Counted from the first letter of the stretch, positions 17,447-26,765 are shown. The stretch: DNA of 64,000 nucleotides from Croceicoccus sediminis (GCF_007570835.1 NZ_SUNC01000003.1:186001-250000), one strand, 5' to 3'. A program made the numbers and translations. The notes: generated by a model not told the origin, from the letters alone.

Positions 17447-18484
17447 ATGAGCAATCCGCAAATCAACAGTGAATTTCAGCCGGAGCTGAACGATTCCGTG
17501 CCGCGGCAGGATCTGACTTCGCTAAAGTTCTGGTTGCTCGACGGCGATGCGACCCCCTGGAAATCGGTCGCGGTCAATTGCGTCGCGATCCTGATACCTC
17601 CGCTGGCGATCGGGCTTGCATTCGGGATGATTGCAGGCATCGGCGCATTCATGGGGGCGTTTCCAGGAACCATGGGCGCACGGCGAGCCGGCGTATTCTA
17701 CACCGCGCCATTCGTTCTGCTGGCTGTGATCGCGGGCTATTTCACGCTCCACCACGAGGCATGGGCACCGGCCATCGGCGCGGGCCTAGCAATGGTCGCC
17801 GGACTGGCGGGGCGGCGCGGAATTTCCATGCCGGCGATCATCTCGATGGTGGTTTGGACGATATACACAGGCTCAATCCTCCCGGTCGACAAGGACCTGG
17901 TCATCGCCGCTGCCCAGATCGCTGGATTAGCGTGGAGCCTCACGATCATCAGACTGTTCGGAGGGGGCGGGGACGAGACCGATTCCAAGCCATCGCGCGC
18001 CTATGCGCTTATCTTTGGCGCCCTGTTCGCTGTCGGCATCGCCTTTGCCACGTGGGTTGGGCAGAACCTGCTGTCCGGACACGGCTTCTGGTTCCCCTTA
18101 TGCCTCGCAATCCTGAGCCTGCCACCGCACACCCGATATTTCACCCGCGCCGCCAAACGCGTGATCGGCACGGCCATAGGTTGCGGGTTGGCCTATCTGA
18201 TCGGGAGCATGGCACTGCCGCCTATGCTGGTGGCGGCGATCGCGATCACCGGATTTGTCTTCACCCAAAGATACATCCCCAAAACCCAGATCTTCGGATC
18301 TGCCTCGATTACCCTGGCGATCATCCTCATCGTCAGCGAACACTCTCCGTTGAAACAGCTCGCCGTCGCGCGATTGGTGGACTTCGCTGCCGGAGCGGGA
18401 CTGGCTGCCTTGCTGGCGGGATGCGGAGTGGCCCTGCTCTATGTCTCGGACAAGGAAGCCTTGAGAGCATTGCAGCAGCACTAG
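17447..18484 (+). CDS. FUSC-like multi-pass membrane protein
   Basis: The 345-residue protein has a polar N-terminal stretch of about 45 residues, then about ten hydrophobic helices in two sets, separated by a polar loop (GGGGDETDSKPSRAY) near residue 180. This two-bundle layout, with a second-half segment of RYFTRAAKRVIGTAIGCGLAY, resembles the fusaric-acid-resistance/aromatic-acid-exporter family, where an RxxGTxxG-type motif recurs. Members export aromatic acids. No partner membrane-fusion protein is adjacent, so the transport role is inferred. A 255-base gap precedes it with no recognised feature. Confidence 0.7.
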   Translation: MSNPQINSEFQPELNDSVPRQDLTSLKFWLLDGDATPWKSVAVNCVAILIPPLAIGLAFGMIAGIGAFMGAFPGTMGARRAGVFYTAPFVLLAVIAGYFTLHHEAWAPAIGAGLAMVAGLAGRRGISMPAIISMVVWTIYTGSILPVDKDLVIAAAQIAGLAWSLTIIRLFGGGGDETDSKPSRAYALIFGALFAVGIAFATWVGQNLLSGHGFWFPLCLAILSLPPHTRYFTRAAKRVIGTAIGCGLAYLIGSMALPPMLVAAIAITGFVFTQRYIPKTQIFGSASITLAIILIVSEHSPLKQLAVARLVDFAAGAGLAALLAGCGVALLYVSDKEALRALQQH

Positions 18485-18528
18485 GCGGGCACAGATGACG
18501 GGGATTTGTCGCGCGAATAAAGCATCAG

Positions 18529-18555
18529 GCCTGTTGCAAAGGTTTTTGCAGAGGC
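18529..18555. repeat. Imperfect inverted repeat
   Basis: GCCTGTTGCAAA (18529-18540) faces TTTGCAGAGGC (18545-18555). The arms resemble the terminal sequence of some IS6-family elements, but no transposase remains are present, so it may be a footprint of transposition or simply a hairpin after the FUSC-like gene. Confidence 0.4.
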
Positions 18556-18611
18556 ATTAACGAGGTGCGGTGTGTGGGTGCTTTCCTGCGATAAGAAGGT
18601 TGGGCGTTAAC

Positions 18612-19319
18612 GTGTGCATTTCGGCGGAAGTGAATTTTGCTGCGGCGGCGATCATCGGAACGGTCGGAATTGCGACATTGCGACATGCGGAGCATCCGCG
18701 TGAAGTGCTGCTAGCCTCAATGCCGCTCCTGTTCGCGCTTCACCAGTTCATCGAAGGGTTTGTCTGGCTTGGGCTCGATCAGAAAATTGGCTCCCTGGCG
18801 TTGGAAAACTCGTCCTTGCTATTCGTTCTCTACGCGCAGGCGATATTGCCCTTTCTGATGCCCCTAAGCGTCCTGCTGATAGAGCGGGAGGGATGGCGGC
18901 GGAATGTCATCGGCGCGATCGTTGCAATCGCTTTCGGGCTGATGATCTATATGACGTATGGCGTGATGGGCTTCCAGACACAGGTCGCTGCGGAGCATCA
19001 CTCCATCGCTTATCGCAATCCGGAAACCGAAAGCCTCGTAACCGGCGCTCTCTATATATTTGTCACCTGCGGTGCGCTGGTCCTGTCCGGGCACAAGGTC
19101 GTTCGCTGGTTCGGCATCCTCAATCTTGTCGGCCTGACTGTGGTGGCAATCGTAAAGCAGTATGCGTTTTCGTCTGTCTGGTGCCTCTATGCCGCCATCG
19201 TCAGCGTGATGCTCTATTGGCAGTTCAGGCAAGGAAACATCAGTTGGTCGCGGTATCGCACCAAAGATGCAGTGCAAGACCCGGCTTCCCTGGGCACCGC
19301 TGCAACTTCGACAGTCTGA
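18612..19319 (+). CDS. DUF6629-like integral membrane protein
   Basis: Starting at GTG 18612 the product is 235 residues with about seven hydrophobic helices. The N-terminus MCISAEVNFAAAAIIGTVGIATL and the following LLFALHQFIEGFVWL helix resemble a family of small multi-pass proteins of unknown function (DUF6629-type; recognised by eye). There is no signal peptide and the C-terminus is polar and probably cytosolic. It is followed by an APC permease 198 bases later. The upstream in-frame codons to 18570 look non-coding in character. Confidence 0.7.
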   Translation: MCISAEVNFAAAAIIGTVGIATLRHAEHPREVLLASMPLLFALHQFIEGFVWLGLDQKIGSLALENSSLLFVLYAQAILPFLMPLSVLLIEREGWRRNVIGAIVAIAFGLMIYMTYGVMGFQTQVAAEHHSIAYRNPETESLVTGALYIFVTCGALVLSGHKVVRWFGILNLVGLTVVAIVKQYAFSSVWCLYAAIVSVMLYWQFRQGNISWSRYRTKDAVQDPASLGTAATSTV

Positions 19320-19517
19320 CGAGAACCCGCGCGACCTGAATGCTTCCCGCGCGAGTATGCGCGAATCGTGCAAATTCATGTTGTCTTTGGCAGGACCCCT
19401 CGTCAAAAAAGGGCTGAGGCCTTATGGCAGAGGCGCAAGAACAAGATAACACGCCTCCTCTTGGCCTTACCGTGGGAGATCGAATGGCGGTCTCTTGCTG
19501 ATTGAGAGGCCGAATGC

Positions 19518-20843
19518 ATGAACAAGACGGGCCGAGCCACGCTCTCTTTGGTCGAAGTTGTCTCGCTGGGTGTCGGGACGATGATTGGAGCGGGTATTTT
19601 TGCCCTGTTCGGACAAATCTCTACTTTGGCCGGCGGCTATGCATGGGCTGCGTTTCTTGTTTCAGGGCTCGTTTCCGCGCTGGCAGGCTATGCCTATTAC
19701 GATCTCTCCAAAATCTCGAACAGCAATGGCGGCGTGGCCGAATATCTGACGCGCGGCTGGAACGGCGGCCTGATCGGCAGCGCGATTGCTTTCTGCTATT
19801 TTCTCTCCATCGCAATCGTCCTGGGCCTCGTGGCCGAGAGCTTCGGCCATTACACGGCAAAGGTCCTGTCGCTTGGCACGGGATGGGTGGACTATTTCGC
19901 CATCGGGGTGATGCTGGCGTTCCTGCTCGTCAATGCGCTTGGCATCAAGCTTATGGGGGTCGCAGAAAAGATCCTCGTGATCGCCAAGCTGATCGTTCTG
20001 GTCGGCTTTACGGCAATCGCCTTCACTCGGTTCGATGCCGCTACATATTCAGCGAACAACAGCGCGGTCAGCTTTGGCTTCGGCAATTTCATTAATGCTG
20101 TCGGACTTGCCAACCTTTCCTTTGCCGGCTTTGCAGTCATCGCGAATGCAGGCGGCAGCGTGGAGAGCAAGTCTGTCATAGCCAAGGCGATCCTTATCGC
20201 GATCCTGCTCGTCGGCGCTGTTTACATCGCTCTCGACGTGGCCGTCTTCGGCAGCATTGACCTGTCGACCATCGAAAGTGCCAAGGATTATGCCCTGGCC
20301 GCCGCCGCCAAGCCGGATCTTGGGACCACCGGCTTCCTCATCATCGGCATCACCGCGATGATTTCGACGATGACTAACATCAATGCCAACATCTTCTCCG
20401 GCTCGAACACCGTCAGTTACATGGCAAAACATAACGAGGTGAGCCAGGTACTGGCCCGGCCCGTTTTCCTGCGTCAGGGCAATATCGCAATGGTGGCGAC
20501 TGTCGCCATCGTGATCGCAATGATCATGCTGCTGGACCTTTCGCAGATAGGCGATGTCGCAAGCGCGACCTTTCTGCTGGTGCACACGTTCATCCCGCTG
20601 GGCGCGATCTACAACAACCGGAACACCGCAGGCGGCCGCCTCGTGCTCCTGTGGCTGGGAGCGCTGCTGAACGGGGGGCTGTTGGCGTTTTTCCTGTGGC
20701 ACCTGTCCGGAAAGAACGATCTCGAGCTTTATATCTTTGCAGGTGTCATCCTGTTCGCCGTGGTATTCACGGGCATCAACCGGAAGTTTCTGGGCAAGGT
20801 CTCGATCGAGACTGACAGCGACGAAGCGGCCCAGCCGTCTTAG
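19518..20843 (+). CDS. APC family amino acid/polyamine permease
   Basis: A 441-residue transporter with about twelve membrane helices. The first helix has the unwound-helix signature VVSLGVGTMIGAGIFALFG, and the sequence continues with SGLVSALAGYAYYDLSK and SFAGFAVIANAGGSVE, the usual substrate-site regions of APC transporters. Expected role: secondary uptake or exchange of amino acids at the inner membrane. Substrate cannot be predicted. It is a single gene, converging with the hydrolase gene that starts the quinate/ester locus. Confidence 0.9.
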   Translation: MNKTGRATLSLVEVVSLGVGTMIGAGIFALFGQISTLAGGYAWAAFLVSGLVSALAGYAYYDLSKISNSNGGVAEYLTRGWNGGLIGSAIAFCYFLSIAIVLGLVAESFGHYTAKVLSLGTGWVDYFAIGVMLAFLLVNALGIKLMGVAEKILVIAKLIVLVGFTAIAFTRFDAATYSANNSAVSFGFGNFINAVGLANLSFAGFAVIANAGGSVESKSVIAKAILIAILLVGAVYIALDVAVFGSIDLSTIESAKDYALAAAAKPDLGTTGFLIIGITAMISTMTNINANIFSGSNTVSYMAKHNEVSQVLARPVFLRQGNIAMVATVAIVIAMIMLLDLSQIGDVASATFLLVHTFIPLGAIYNNRNTAGGRLVLLWLGALLNGGLLAFFLWHLSGKNDLELYIFAGVILFAVVFTGINRKFLGKVSIETDSDEAAQPS

Positions 20844-20954
20844 GCAGGAAGCAAAGCCTGTAGAGCTCAGGCAGGCCGGTGGTCGATATCGGCGTGCAAA
20901 CAATCATGGCAGGCGACCCATGGGTAGATCGCCATGCCCCCGATGGAGTAATCG

Positions 20955-21932
20955 TTACCAGCCACGTAAGTTCGCGTCTGGAAGCGATTTGCGCATCACG
21001 GTCCAGCCGGGTGCACGACACAGTTCGCACTCTTCGCCTGTGAACAGCATGCCCGCACAGATCGAGTGGCGGAGTTGCCAATCGAGCCAGGCGACCGCGA
21101 CGCGCGCGCCTTCCCCGCCGTTCGGCTGCCGGAACGAACCGCCGTGGCCGACATCCTGACTGGCCAGGAAGACCGGCTGCGCTTCTATCGCGGCAAAGTC
21201 GTCGAGGGCATTCTGGTAGGCGATATCGATCTTCCCGCCCATGACGTAGAGCACCGGTGTATGGAGGCCCTGCAACAAGGTTCGACTGCCATCGACCCCG
21301 CCGACCATGAGCGTGTTGCCGACCGGAAAGGTGCCGCTGTTGTGCAGTATGACCGCCTTCACACGCGGATCGGCCGCAACGCGCAAGGCAAGAAGGCCGC
21401 CGCAGCTGCGCCCCGAGGCGGCGATCCGCCGTTTGTCGACAAGCCCGAAATAACGGCTGCCGCGCCGGGCGTTCTCGGCCAGCGCCCAGTCGATACCCGC
21501 CACCATATCGTCTGCGGTCACCGCTGCGTCAGGCAGCCCGCCATCGGCCGCAGGTTTGGCCACCGTTTCGCGCGCATTCTCGGCACCGGGCCCGCTCAGA
21601 ATCTGCCCGGCCGCGATGACGAGGTAACCGTGGGAGGCGATCTCCAGCAGATGCAGGCGAGAGCTCGCCGCATCGGCGCTGCACCCGCCATTGCCCCAAA
21701 CGACGACAGGCAGCTTGCGGCGATCCAGCCGGGAAAGATCCGCAGGCCGGTAGATGACATGGTCCGGCAGTGAGGGATCGACTTCCATGATCGCCGGATA
21801 TTTCCCTGATCCGGGACCATTGGGCATCGCCGCGTAAGCATCCAGTTCTGCGTCGATGTCCTGCTGCTGAGCCGACGCGGGCGGAGCGGACCAGAGAGCC
21901 AGCCCTGCAAACGCGATCATGATCATCCGCAC
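20955..21932 (-). CDS. Exported alpha/beta hydrolase with conserved cysteines (copy A)
   Basis: A 325-residue secreted hydrolase with a signal peptide ending at ASAQ. The oxyanion-hole region reads VVVWGNGGCSAD, the nucleophile elbow GRSCGG (GxSxG type) and a likely catalytic His lies in DVGHGGSF; the C-terminus has CELCRAPGWT. The GTG at 21932 is chosen because GAGGAG stands eight to nine bases upstream; an ATG two codons later is an alternative. It is a clear paralogue of the hydrolase at 31475-32455. It follows the tannase-like gene by 41 bases on the same strand, so it probably helps cleave ester substrates in the periplasm. Exact substrate unknown. Confidence 0.85.
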   Translation of the reverse strand: MRMIMIAFAGLALWSAPPASAQQQDIDAELDAYAAMPNGPGSGKYPAIMEVDPSLPDHVIYRPADLSRLDRRKLPVVVWGNGGCSADAASSRLHLLEIASHGYLVIAAGQILSGPGAENARETVAKPAADGGLPDAAVTADDMVAGIDWALAENARRGSRYFGLVDKRRIAASGRSCGGLLALRVAADPRVKAVILHNSGTFPVGNTLMVGGVDGSRTLLQGLHTPVLYVMGGKIDIAYQNALDDFAAIEAQPVFLASQDVGHGGSFRQPNGGEGARVAVAWLDWQLRHSICAGMLFTGEECELCRAPGWTVMRKSLPDANLRGW

Positions 21933-21973
21933 TGTCAAATCTCCTCGCGGCGTCTGCCTGAGCCCGGCAAGCC

Positions 21974-23701
21974 TTACTGCCCCGGAACACCGCATCGATA
22001 GCTGCCGTCACCATCGGCCAAGGCAATTTGCGGGTACGGGCAAAGCGGCATCTCGCGACCCGGCCACGGTGTTTCGTCCGCCGCGGTCGCCGGAATCGCG
22101 GCAGGTGCCACCCCGTCGATCACCCAGCTTTCGAGCGCAGCAAGCGCGTCGAAATGGTCGGTCGAGGGCCCGCCCCGGCAATGCGTCATGCCCGGAACCG
22201 GGAAGACCCGCGCAAAGTCCGCGGCGGCTCCATCGTTTGCGGCGTTGACCCCGTTCCACCAGTCGATCGTATCTAGCACGGAGAACACGGGATCGCTGCT
22301 GCCATGCGGCACGATCAGTTTTCCGCCATGTTCGCGAAAGGCGGAAAGGTCTGTCGATCGCATGCCGACATCCTGCCACGCGCTGGTCGTGTAAGGCGGC
22401 TCCACGGCATAGATTTTCGGCGCGTCCTTGTCGAAATCAAAGGCCAGTTGCCACTTGAGCAGTGCCTCCTCATCCGCCTCAATCGGCGTGGGAAGAGTGG
22501 TGAAGATGGAAGCCAGCGCGTTCCCGCCCAACACCACGTTCAGCGACGGTGGCCCGCCGACAAAGCCGGTCTTCCAGACCTGCCAGCCCTGCGAACCGAC
22601 GCCGCCATCCCAGGCCCAGCTGGAATAGAGCGAATTGCCGGCAGCATCACGAGGCCCGGCCATGATCTCGATCAGGGCATCCACCTGCGCCTTGTCGAGA
22701 CACTCGCTCTCGCCATTCGCCTTGCACTGACGCGCTCGCAATTCCGGTTCGACGCGCGCCGTGGTGCACTGGCCGATCGCGGTCACCATACCGTCCTCTG
22801 CGCCGTCAAGCCGGTCGCAGGCGGCCAGTGTCGCCTTGCCGACCAGGTCGAATTGCGCATCCGAAAACAGCGTTCGCAATCCGTTCACCGTCGGCGTCTC
22901 GCCGCGCGAGGTCAGCACTTTCGCAAGCGCCTGCGTATCCCAAGTCTGGGCCAGCGCAGCGCGCGGCAGGGACATGCCCGGCGCCATGGCGACGATCCCG
23001 TCGAAGGCATCGGGATAACGCTGGGCGAAAGCCATCCCTTCCTGACCGCCCTTCGAACAGCCCCAGAAGAGATTGGTATCGCTTTTGCGGCCGTAGAAAG
23101 TGGTCACGATGAATTGGCCAAGATCGTAAGTCGGTTTCAGGCTGGCATGGCCATAGTCGGCCCGGGCCTGCGGATCGTGCCCGAATGCCAGTTGCCCGCC
23201 GTGCGAAGGCACGTTGTTGCGATCGTTGTCGTGCCCGCTGTCTTGCGCGATCACGGCATAGCCACGTGACAGCGCGGGGGTGTTGCCCAACCCGTTCTGA
23301 CCGGTGGCATCGCGGATCAGGCCGTTGGATCCGCCCCCGCCTTCGAACAGGAAGCGGCCGTTCCAGTCGAGCGGCAGGCGCATGCGAAAACCTGTCCGGT
23401 ACGAGCCGCCGACAAGGCCTTCGTGTCCGCCGTAATAGCCTTCGACGAGGCAGTGCGCGGGCGTCATTGGCTGCGTATCCGGGCCGGTGCCCTCAACTGC
23501 GGCTGCTTCCTTCCAAGCGCCGGTCGTAATGACGAGATCGTCGACCGGTGCGCCTGCCATCAGGTCTGCGCCCAGGGCGGCACACCGATCGGAAAGGGAC
23601 GATACACCGGCGACGGGGCCGGATGCAGGCTCGCCGTAACCGGCACAACCGGCCAGCAGGGTGGCGAGACAAGTGGTCGCCAGAACAGCGCGATAGTTCA
23701 T
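21974..23701 (-). CDS. Tannase/feruloyl esterase family lipoprotein
   Basis: The 575-residue protein has a lipoprotein signal (lipobox LAGC near residue 18), so it is exported and lipid-anchored. The tannase-family core shows NGRFLFEGGGGSNG, RGYAVIAQDSGHD, and the CS-D-HC set: GCSKGGQEG (nucleophile Ser preceded by Cys), a downstream Asp (PHGSSDPVF) and MTHCRGG (His followed by Cys). These enzymes hydrolyse gallate, ferulate or chlorogenate-type esters. Its ATG overlaps the TGA of the upstream TetR gene (ATGA), so both are translated together. Next to quinate/shikimate genes, a chlorogenate-type esterase is plausible. Confidence 0.9.
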   Translation of the reverse strand: MNYRAVLATTCLATLLAGCAGYGEPASGPVAGVSSLSDRCAALGADLMAGAPVDDLVITTGAWKEAAAVEGTGPDTQPMTPAHCLVEGYYGGHEGLVGGSYRTGFRMRLPLDWNGRFLFEGGGGSNGLIRDATGQNGLGNTPALSRGYAVIAQDSGHDNDRNNVPSHGGQLAFGHDPQARADYGHASLKPTYDLGQFIVTTFYGRKSDTNLFWGCSKGGQEGMAFAQRYPDAFDGIVAMAPGMSLPRAALAQTWDTQALAKVLTSRGETPTVNGLRTLFSDAQFDLVGKATLAACDRLDGAEDGMVTAIGQCTTARVEPELRARQCKANGESECLDKAQVDALIEIMAGPRDAAGNSLYSSWAWDGGVGSQGWQVWKTGFVGGPPSLNVVLGGNALASIFTTLPTPIEADEEALLKWQLAFDFDKDAPKIYAVEPPYTTSAWQDVGMRSTDLSAFREHGGKLIVPHGSSDPVFSVLDTIDWWNGVNAANDGAAADFARVFPVPGMTHCRGGPSTDHFDALAALESWVIDGVAPAAIPATAADETPWPGREMPLCPYPQIALADGDGSYRCGVPGQ

Positions 23702-24366
23702 CGTTTTTCCTCTCCCGCCGTCGCCGCGCAACGGCTGATTACGGTTGCGACAACCTCTTTACGCCGGGCCTTCATATGCTCGGCGGAGTGGGCATCGAAT
23801 TCGAAGACGTGACCGAACGTGTGCACGTTCGCGATATAGTGAAAGCACAGCGCGCTCACGGTCAGGTGGATTTGCAAGGGATCGAGGCCGCTTCGCAGCG
23901 TGCCGTCCGCTGCCCCGCGATCGAGGATCCGCCGAAGCGTATCCAGGGCAAGTTCACGCTGCTGGAAACTGTCGATCGACCTGATCTGCTGACCGCAATT
24001 GATGTTTTCCGCCATGATGATGCGGACGATCTGCGGGCAGCGGGCGTGCACGTCGAACGTGGCGCCTACCAGTGCCGAAAGGGCATCGAGCGCTGTCAGG
24101 TCATCGTAATCGAACGATCCCTCGGCAACGCGAAACTCGTCGTAGGCCTGCTCCAGTACCGCGCGATACAGCCCGTCCTTGCTGCCGAAGTGGTAGTAGA
24201 TCATGTGCTTGCTGGTCGCGGTACGCGCAGCAATCTCCTCGACCCTCGCACCGGCAAGGCCTTTTTCGGCGAATTCGTCGGTCGCGATCGCGATCAGCTC
24301 GGCCCGGGTGGCCGACGAATCACGCTTACGGCGCTCCTTGGTAATGGCCTGTGCCACGGCTCTCAT
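23698..24366 (-). CDS. TetR family transcriptional regulator
   Basis: A 222-residue regulator. The N-terminal helix-turn-helix covers RAELIAIATDEFAEKGLAGARVEEIAARTATSKHMIYYHFGSKDGLY in the standard TetR arrangement (residues about 20-65), followed by a helical ligand-binding domain with a FDVHARCPQIVRIIMAEN segment. It is divergent from the MFS-shikimate operon and translationally coupled to the tannase-like gene by a 4-base overlap, so it probably controls both arms. Palindromes in the 160-base intergenic gap are candidate operators. The ligand may be an aromatic or alicyclic acid. Confidence 0.92.
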   Translation of the reverse strand: MRAVAQAITKERRKRDSSATRAELIAIATDEFAEKGLAGARVEEIAARTATSKHMIYYHFGSKDGLYRAVLEQAYDEFRVAEGSFDYDDLTALDALSALVGATFDVHARCPQIVRIIMAENINCGQQIRSIDSFQQRELALDTLRRILDRGAADGTLRSGLDPLQIHLTVSALCFHYIANVHTFGHVFEFDAHSAEHMKARRKEVVATVISRCAATAGEEKR

Positions 24367-24424
24367 CCTCTCCCACGGTCATCTTCTGCATGTCTCATAG
24401 GCAAAAAGAGGAACCGCACGCAAT

Positions 24425-24467
24425 AACATTCCAACTGGTATGTTCGTTGTTGACCGGACAAACCGGT
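24425..24467. promoter_or_regulatory. Candidate TetR operators in the divergent intergenic region
   Basis: AACATTCCAACTGGTATGTT (24425-24444) is a palindrome with one mismatched pair, and ACCGG-N5-CCGGT (24453-24467) is a second. They lie between the TetR gene and the MFS operon. TetR repressors usually bind such dyads near their own promoter. Assignment is inference from position and symmetry. Confidence 0.6.
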
Positions 24468-24526
24468 ACGTTTAATGAGTCGGCAACCGACCTTCCTGAA
24501 TTGGGGGCGGATGGAGAGAGGACGTC

Positions 24527-24583
24527 ATGATCGCATTCAGCACTTGCCGTGCGGCACCAGCCGCCTTCCGGACGATCCGATGA
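24527..24583 (+). CDS. Short leader ORF overlapping the MFS start codon
   Basis: An ATG at 24527, preceded by GAGAGGAC at a good spacing, opens an 18-codon frame (MIAFSTCRAAPAAFRTIR) whose TGA at 24581-24583 overlaps the MFS ATG at 24580 (ATGA). The MFS start has no good ribosome-binding site of its own, so translation may depend on reinitiation after this peptide. It may be a leader peptide. Composition is not obviously amino-acid biased apart from four alanines and three arginines. Confidence 0.5.
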   Translation: MIAFSTCRAAPAAFRTIR

Positions 24584-25890
24584 GCGGAGCGACCGGCCTT
24601 TCCCAGGCTGACGGTGCGCGTGGCTGGAAGCCGCTGCAGATTATCGCTGTCGGCCTGTGTTTCCTTCTGAACATGCTCGACGGGGCAGACCTGCTGGTCA
24701 TGTCGTTCGTCGCACCTGTCCTGTCCGACGAATGGGCGATCGCGCCCACCGATCTCGGCGTGATTTTCAGCGCCAGCCTTGCCGGTATGGCAGGCGGCTG
24801 CCTGCTGATCGCGCCGCTGGCGGACCGATTCGGCCGCCGTCCGCTTATCATCGGCGCGCTGACCGTCGTCGCCGTGGCGATGGTCATTTCCTCGCAAGTA
24901 CACTCGGTTCAGGCGATGGTTCTCGCGCGGTTCGTGGTTGGCCTCGGCGTCGGCACGATCGGCGTCACGATGACGGCAATGGCCTCGGAATTCGCGCCCC
25001 CGCGTTATCAGGATTTCGCTGTCGGCTTCGTGCAGGCGGGCTGGCCTTTCGGCTCGATCATCACTGCGTTTCTCACTGTCGCGCTGCTGCCCGATTACGG
25101 TTGGCGCGTGGTCTTGCTGACCATCGGTGTCCTCAGCCTCGTCCTGCTGCTCATCGCGGTGCTGCTGATGCCGGAATCGGTCGATTTCCTGCTCCGTCGC
25201 CAGCCAAGGAACGCGTTGGCACGGGCCAACAGGATTGGCGCTCGGCTGGGCCGCGAACCGCTCGATGCCCTGCCGCCAAAGCCGGCAGCTGCCGCCAGAC
25301 TGCCTTTGCTGCGCCTGTTCGAAGATGGCCGGCTGCGTTCGGGCCTTACCCTCTGGCTGGCCGTCGCGCTTGGCTATTTCGTCCTCTACTTCGTGATCAA
25401 CTGGATCCCGGAACTGACCACCCGCGCCGGGCTGCCGGTCGACCAGGCGATCTATGCCGGGGCGACGTATAACCTTGGCGCTTTCCTGGGCACGAGCGCG
25501 ATGGGCTGGCTGGCCGTGCGCTTTGCCCTGCCACGCGTGATCTCGCTGTTCTTCTTCGGCTCCGCAGTGGCGATGCTGATCTTCGGCAACATTTCGATGC
25601 CGCTGGCGCTCACGCTGCTTTCGGCCCTTGCGGTCGGTGTCACGGTACAGGGCGGCTTCAACGGCTTCTGGGCCCTGTCCGCGCGCTTCTATCCCACCGA
25701 GATCCGCAGCACCGGCATCGGCTGGTCGATGGGCGTGGGCCGCATCGGTGCCGTGCTCGGCCCGCTGGTTGGCGGCTATCTCGTCGCAGCCGATCTTCCG
25801 GTCGGCGCGATCTTCGCGATCTATGCCGTCCCCGCCGTGCTTGCCGGTTTGCTGGTCCTGCTCGTCGCGGTTCCCAAGAGGCAGTCATGA
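24580..25890 (+). CDS. MFS transporter, aromatic acid:H+ symporter type
   Basis: The product is 436 residues with twelve predicted helices. The first helix carries LDGADLLVMSFVAPVLSDEW, the DGxD pattern of AAHS/PcaK transporters; loop 2-3 has LADRFGRRPLIIGAL; the second half has a matching arrangement, and the last loop contains PTEIRSTGIGWSMGVGRIG. Members import protocatechuate, benzoate, quinate or shikimate at the inner membrane. The ATG at 24580 is preferred because it overlaps the leader ORF stop; in-frame upstream codons to 24475 look unrelated. Its stop overlaps the shikimate dehydrogenase start (ATGA). Quinate/shikimate is the likely substrate by context. Confidence 0.9.
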   Translation: MSGATGLSQADGARGWKPLQIIAVGLCFLLNMLDGADLLVMSFVAPVLSDEWAIAPTDLGVIFSASLAGMAGGCLLIAPLADRFGRRPLIIGALTVVAVAMVISSQVHSVQAMVLARFVVGLGVGTIGVTMTAMASEFAPPRYQDFAVGFVQAGWPFGSIITAFLTVALLPDYGWRVVLLTIGVLSLVLLLIAVLLMPESVDFLLRRQPRNALARANRIGARLGREPLDALPPKPAAAARLPLLRLFEDGRLRSGLTLWLAVALGYFVLYFVINWIPELTTRAGLPVDQAIYAGATYNLGAFLGTSAMGWLAVRFALPRVISLFFFGSAVAMLIFGNISMPLALTLLSALAVGVTVQGGFNGFWALSARFYPTEIRSTGIGWSMGVGRIGAVLGPLVGGYLVAADLPVGAIFAIYAVPAVLAGLLVLLVAVPKRQS

Positions 25891-26765
25891 CAAGCGATAG
25901 CACCCCCTTGAAGGTCGGCCTGCTGGGGCGCGCGATTACCGCGTCGTCCTCGCCGGCAATCCACGAAGCCGAAGCGGCCTGCCTCGGCCTCGCGCTGACT
26001 TACGACCTGTTCGACTTCGATGTCCTCGGCCTTGCCGACGATGCCCTGGCCGACCAGTTGGCCCAGTTGCAGCAGCGCGGTTTCAGCGGGGTCAACGTTA
26101 CGCATCCCTTCAAGCAGGCGGTCATTCCGCTGCTGGACGATGTGGACCCGACCGCAGCGGCCCTTGGCGCGGTAAACTGCGTGACCTTCCGCGATGGGCG
26201 GATGGTGGGCAGCAATACCGACTGGATCGGGTTCCAGTTCCTGCTCGACCAGTCCTTGCCGAACGAGCCGCGCGACATCGTGGGTCAGATCGGCGCCGGC
26301 GGCGCGGGTTCGGCCACGGCCTTCGCACTGCTCGAGTCCGGAACGCGCGAGTTGCGCATTCACGATTCTTCCGCCGCCCGGATCGAGGCCCTGTCCAGCC
26401 GCCTCCGGCTAGCCTTCCCCGAAGCCCGGATCGTCGCCTGCGCGTCGCCTTCCGAGGCGATCGACGGCGCGCGCGGCATCGTCCAGTCCACGCCGGTCGG
26501 CATGGTGCGCCATCCCGGCATGCCGTTCGATCCCGACCTTCTTTCAGCCGGTCAATGGCTTGCCGACGTGATCTACTTTCCGCGGGAAACCGAGCTGCTG
26601 AAGGCCGCACGCCAACGCGGGCTGGCAACGGCCGACGGCGCGCCCATGGTCATCGGGCAGGCTGCCGAGGCTTTTCGCCAGTTCACCGGAATGGAACCCG
26701 ACCGCGACCGGATGCTCGCCGCGCTCGACTCCGGCGACGGCGATGCCAAGCGAGGTGCGGCATGA
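25887..26765 (+). CDS. Shikimate/quinate dehydrogenase family protein (AroE fold)
   Basis: A 292-residue AroE-like enzyme. The catalytic Lys stands in NVTHPFKQAVIPLLD near residue 75 and the catalytic Asp in GSNTDWIGF near residue 112. The Rossmann motif is GAGGAGSATAFAL, near residue 135. Such enzymes interconvert shikimate and 3-dehydroshikimate, or quinate and 3-dehydroquinate. Both start and stop overlap neighbours by 4 bases, so it is translationally coupled to the transporter and to the dehydratase. This catabolic context favours oxidation of imported quinate or shikimate rather than aromatic biosynthesis. No gene symbol is given because the cofactor and direction are unproven. Confidence 0.88.
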   Translation: MTSDSTPLKVGLLGRAITASSSPAIHEAEAACLGLALTYDLFDFDVLGLADDALADQLAQLQQRGFSGVNVTHPFKQAVIPLLDDVDPTAAALGAVNCVTFRDGRMVGSNTDWIGFQFLLDQSLPNEPRDIVGQIGAGGAGSATAFALLESGTRELRIHDSSAARIEALSSRLRLAFPEARIVACASPSEAIDGARGIVQSTPVGMVRHPGMPFDPDLLSAGQWLADVIYFPRETELLKAARQRGLATADGAPMVIGQAAEAFRQFTGMEPDRDRMLAALDSGDGDAKRGAA

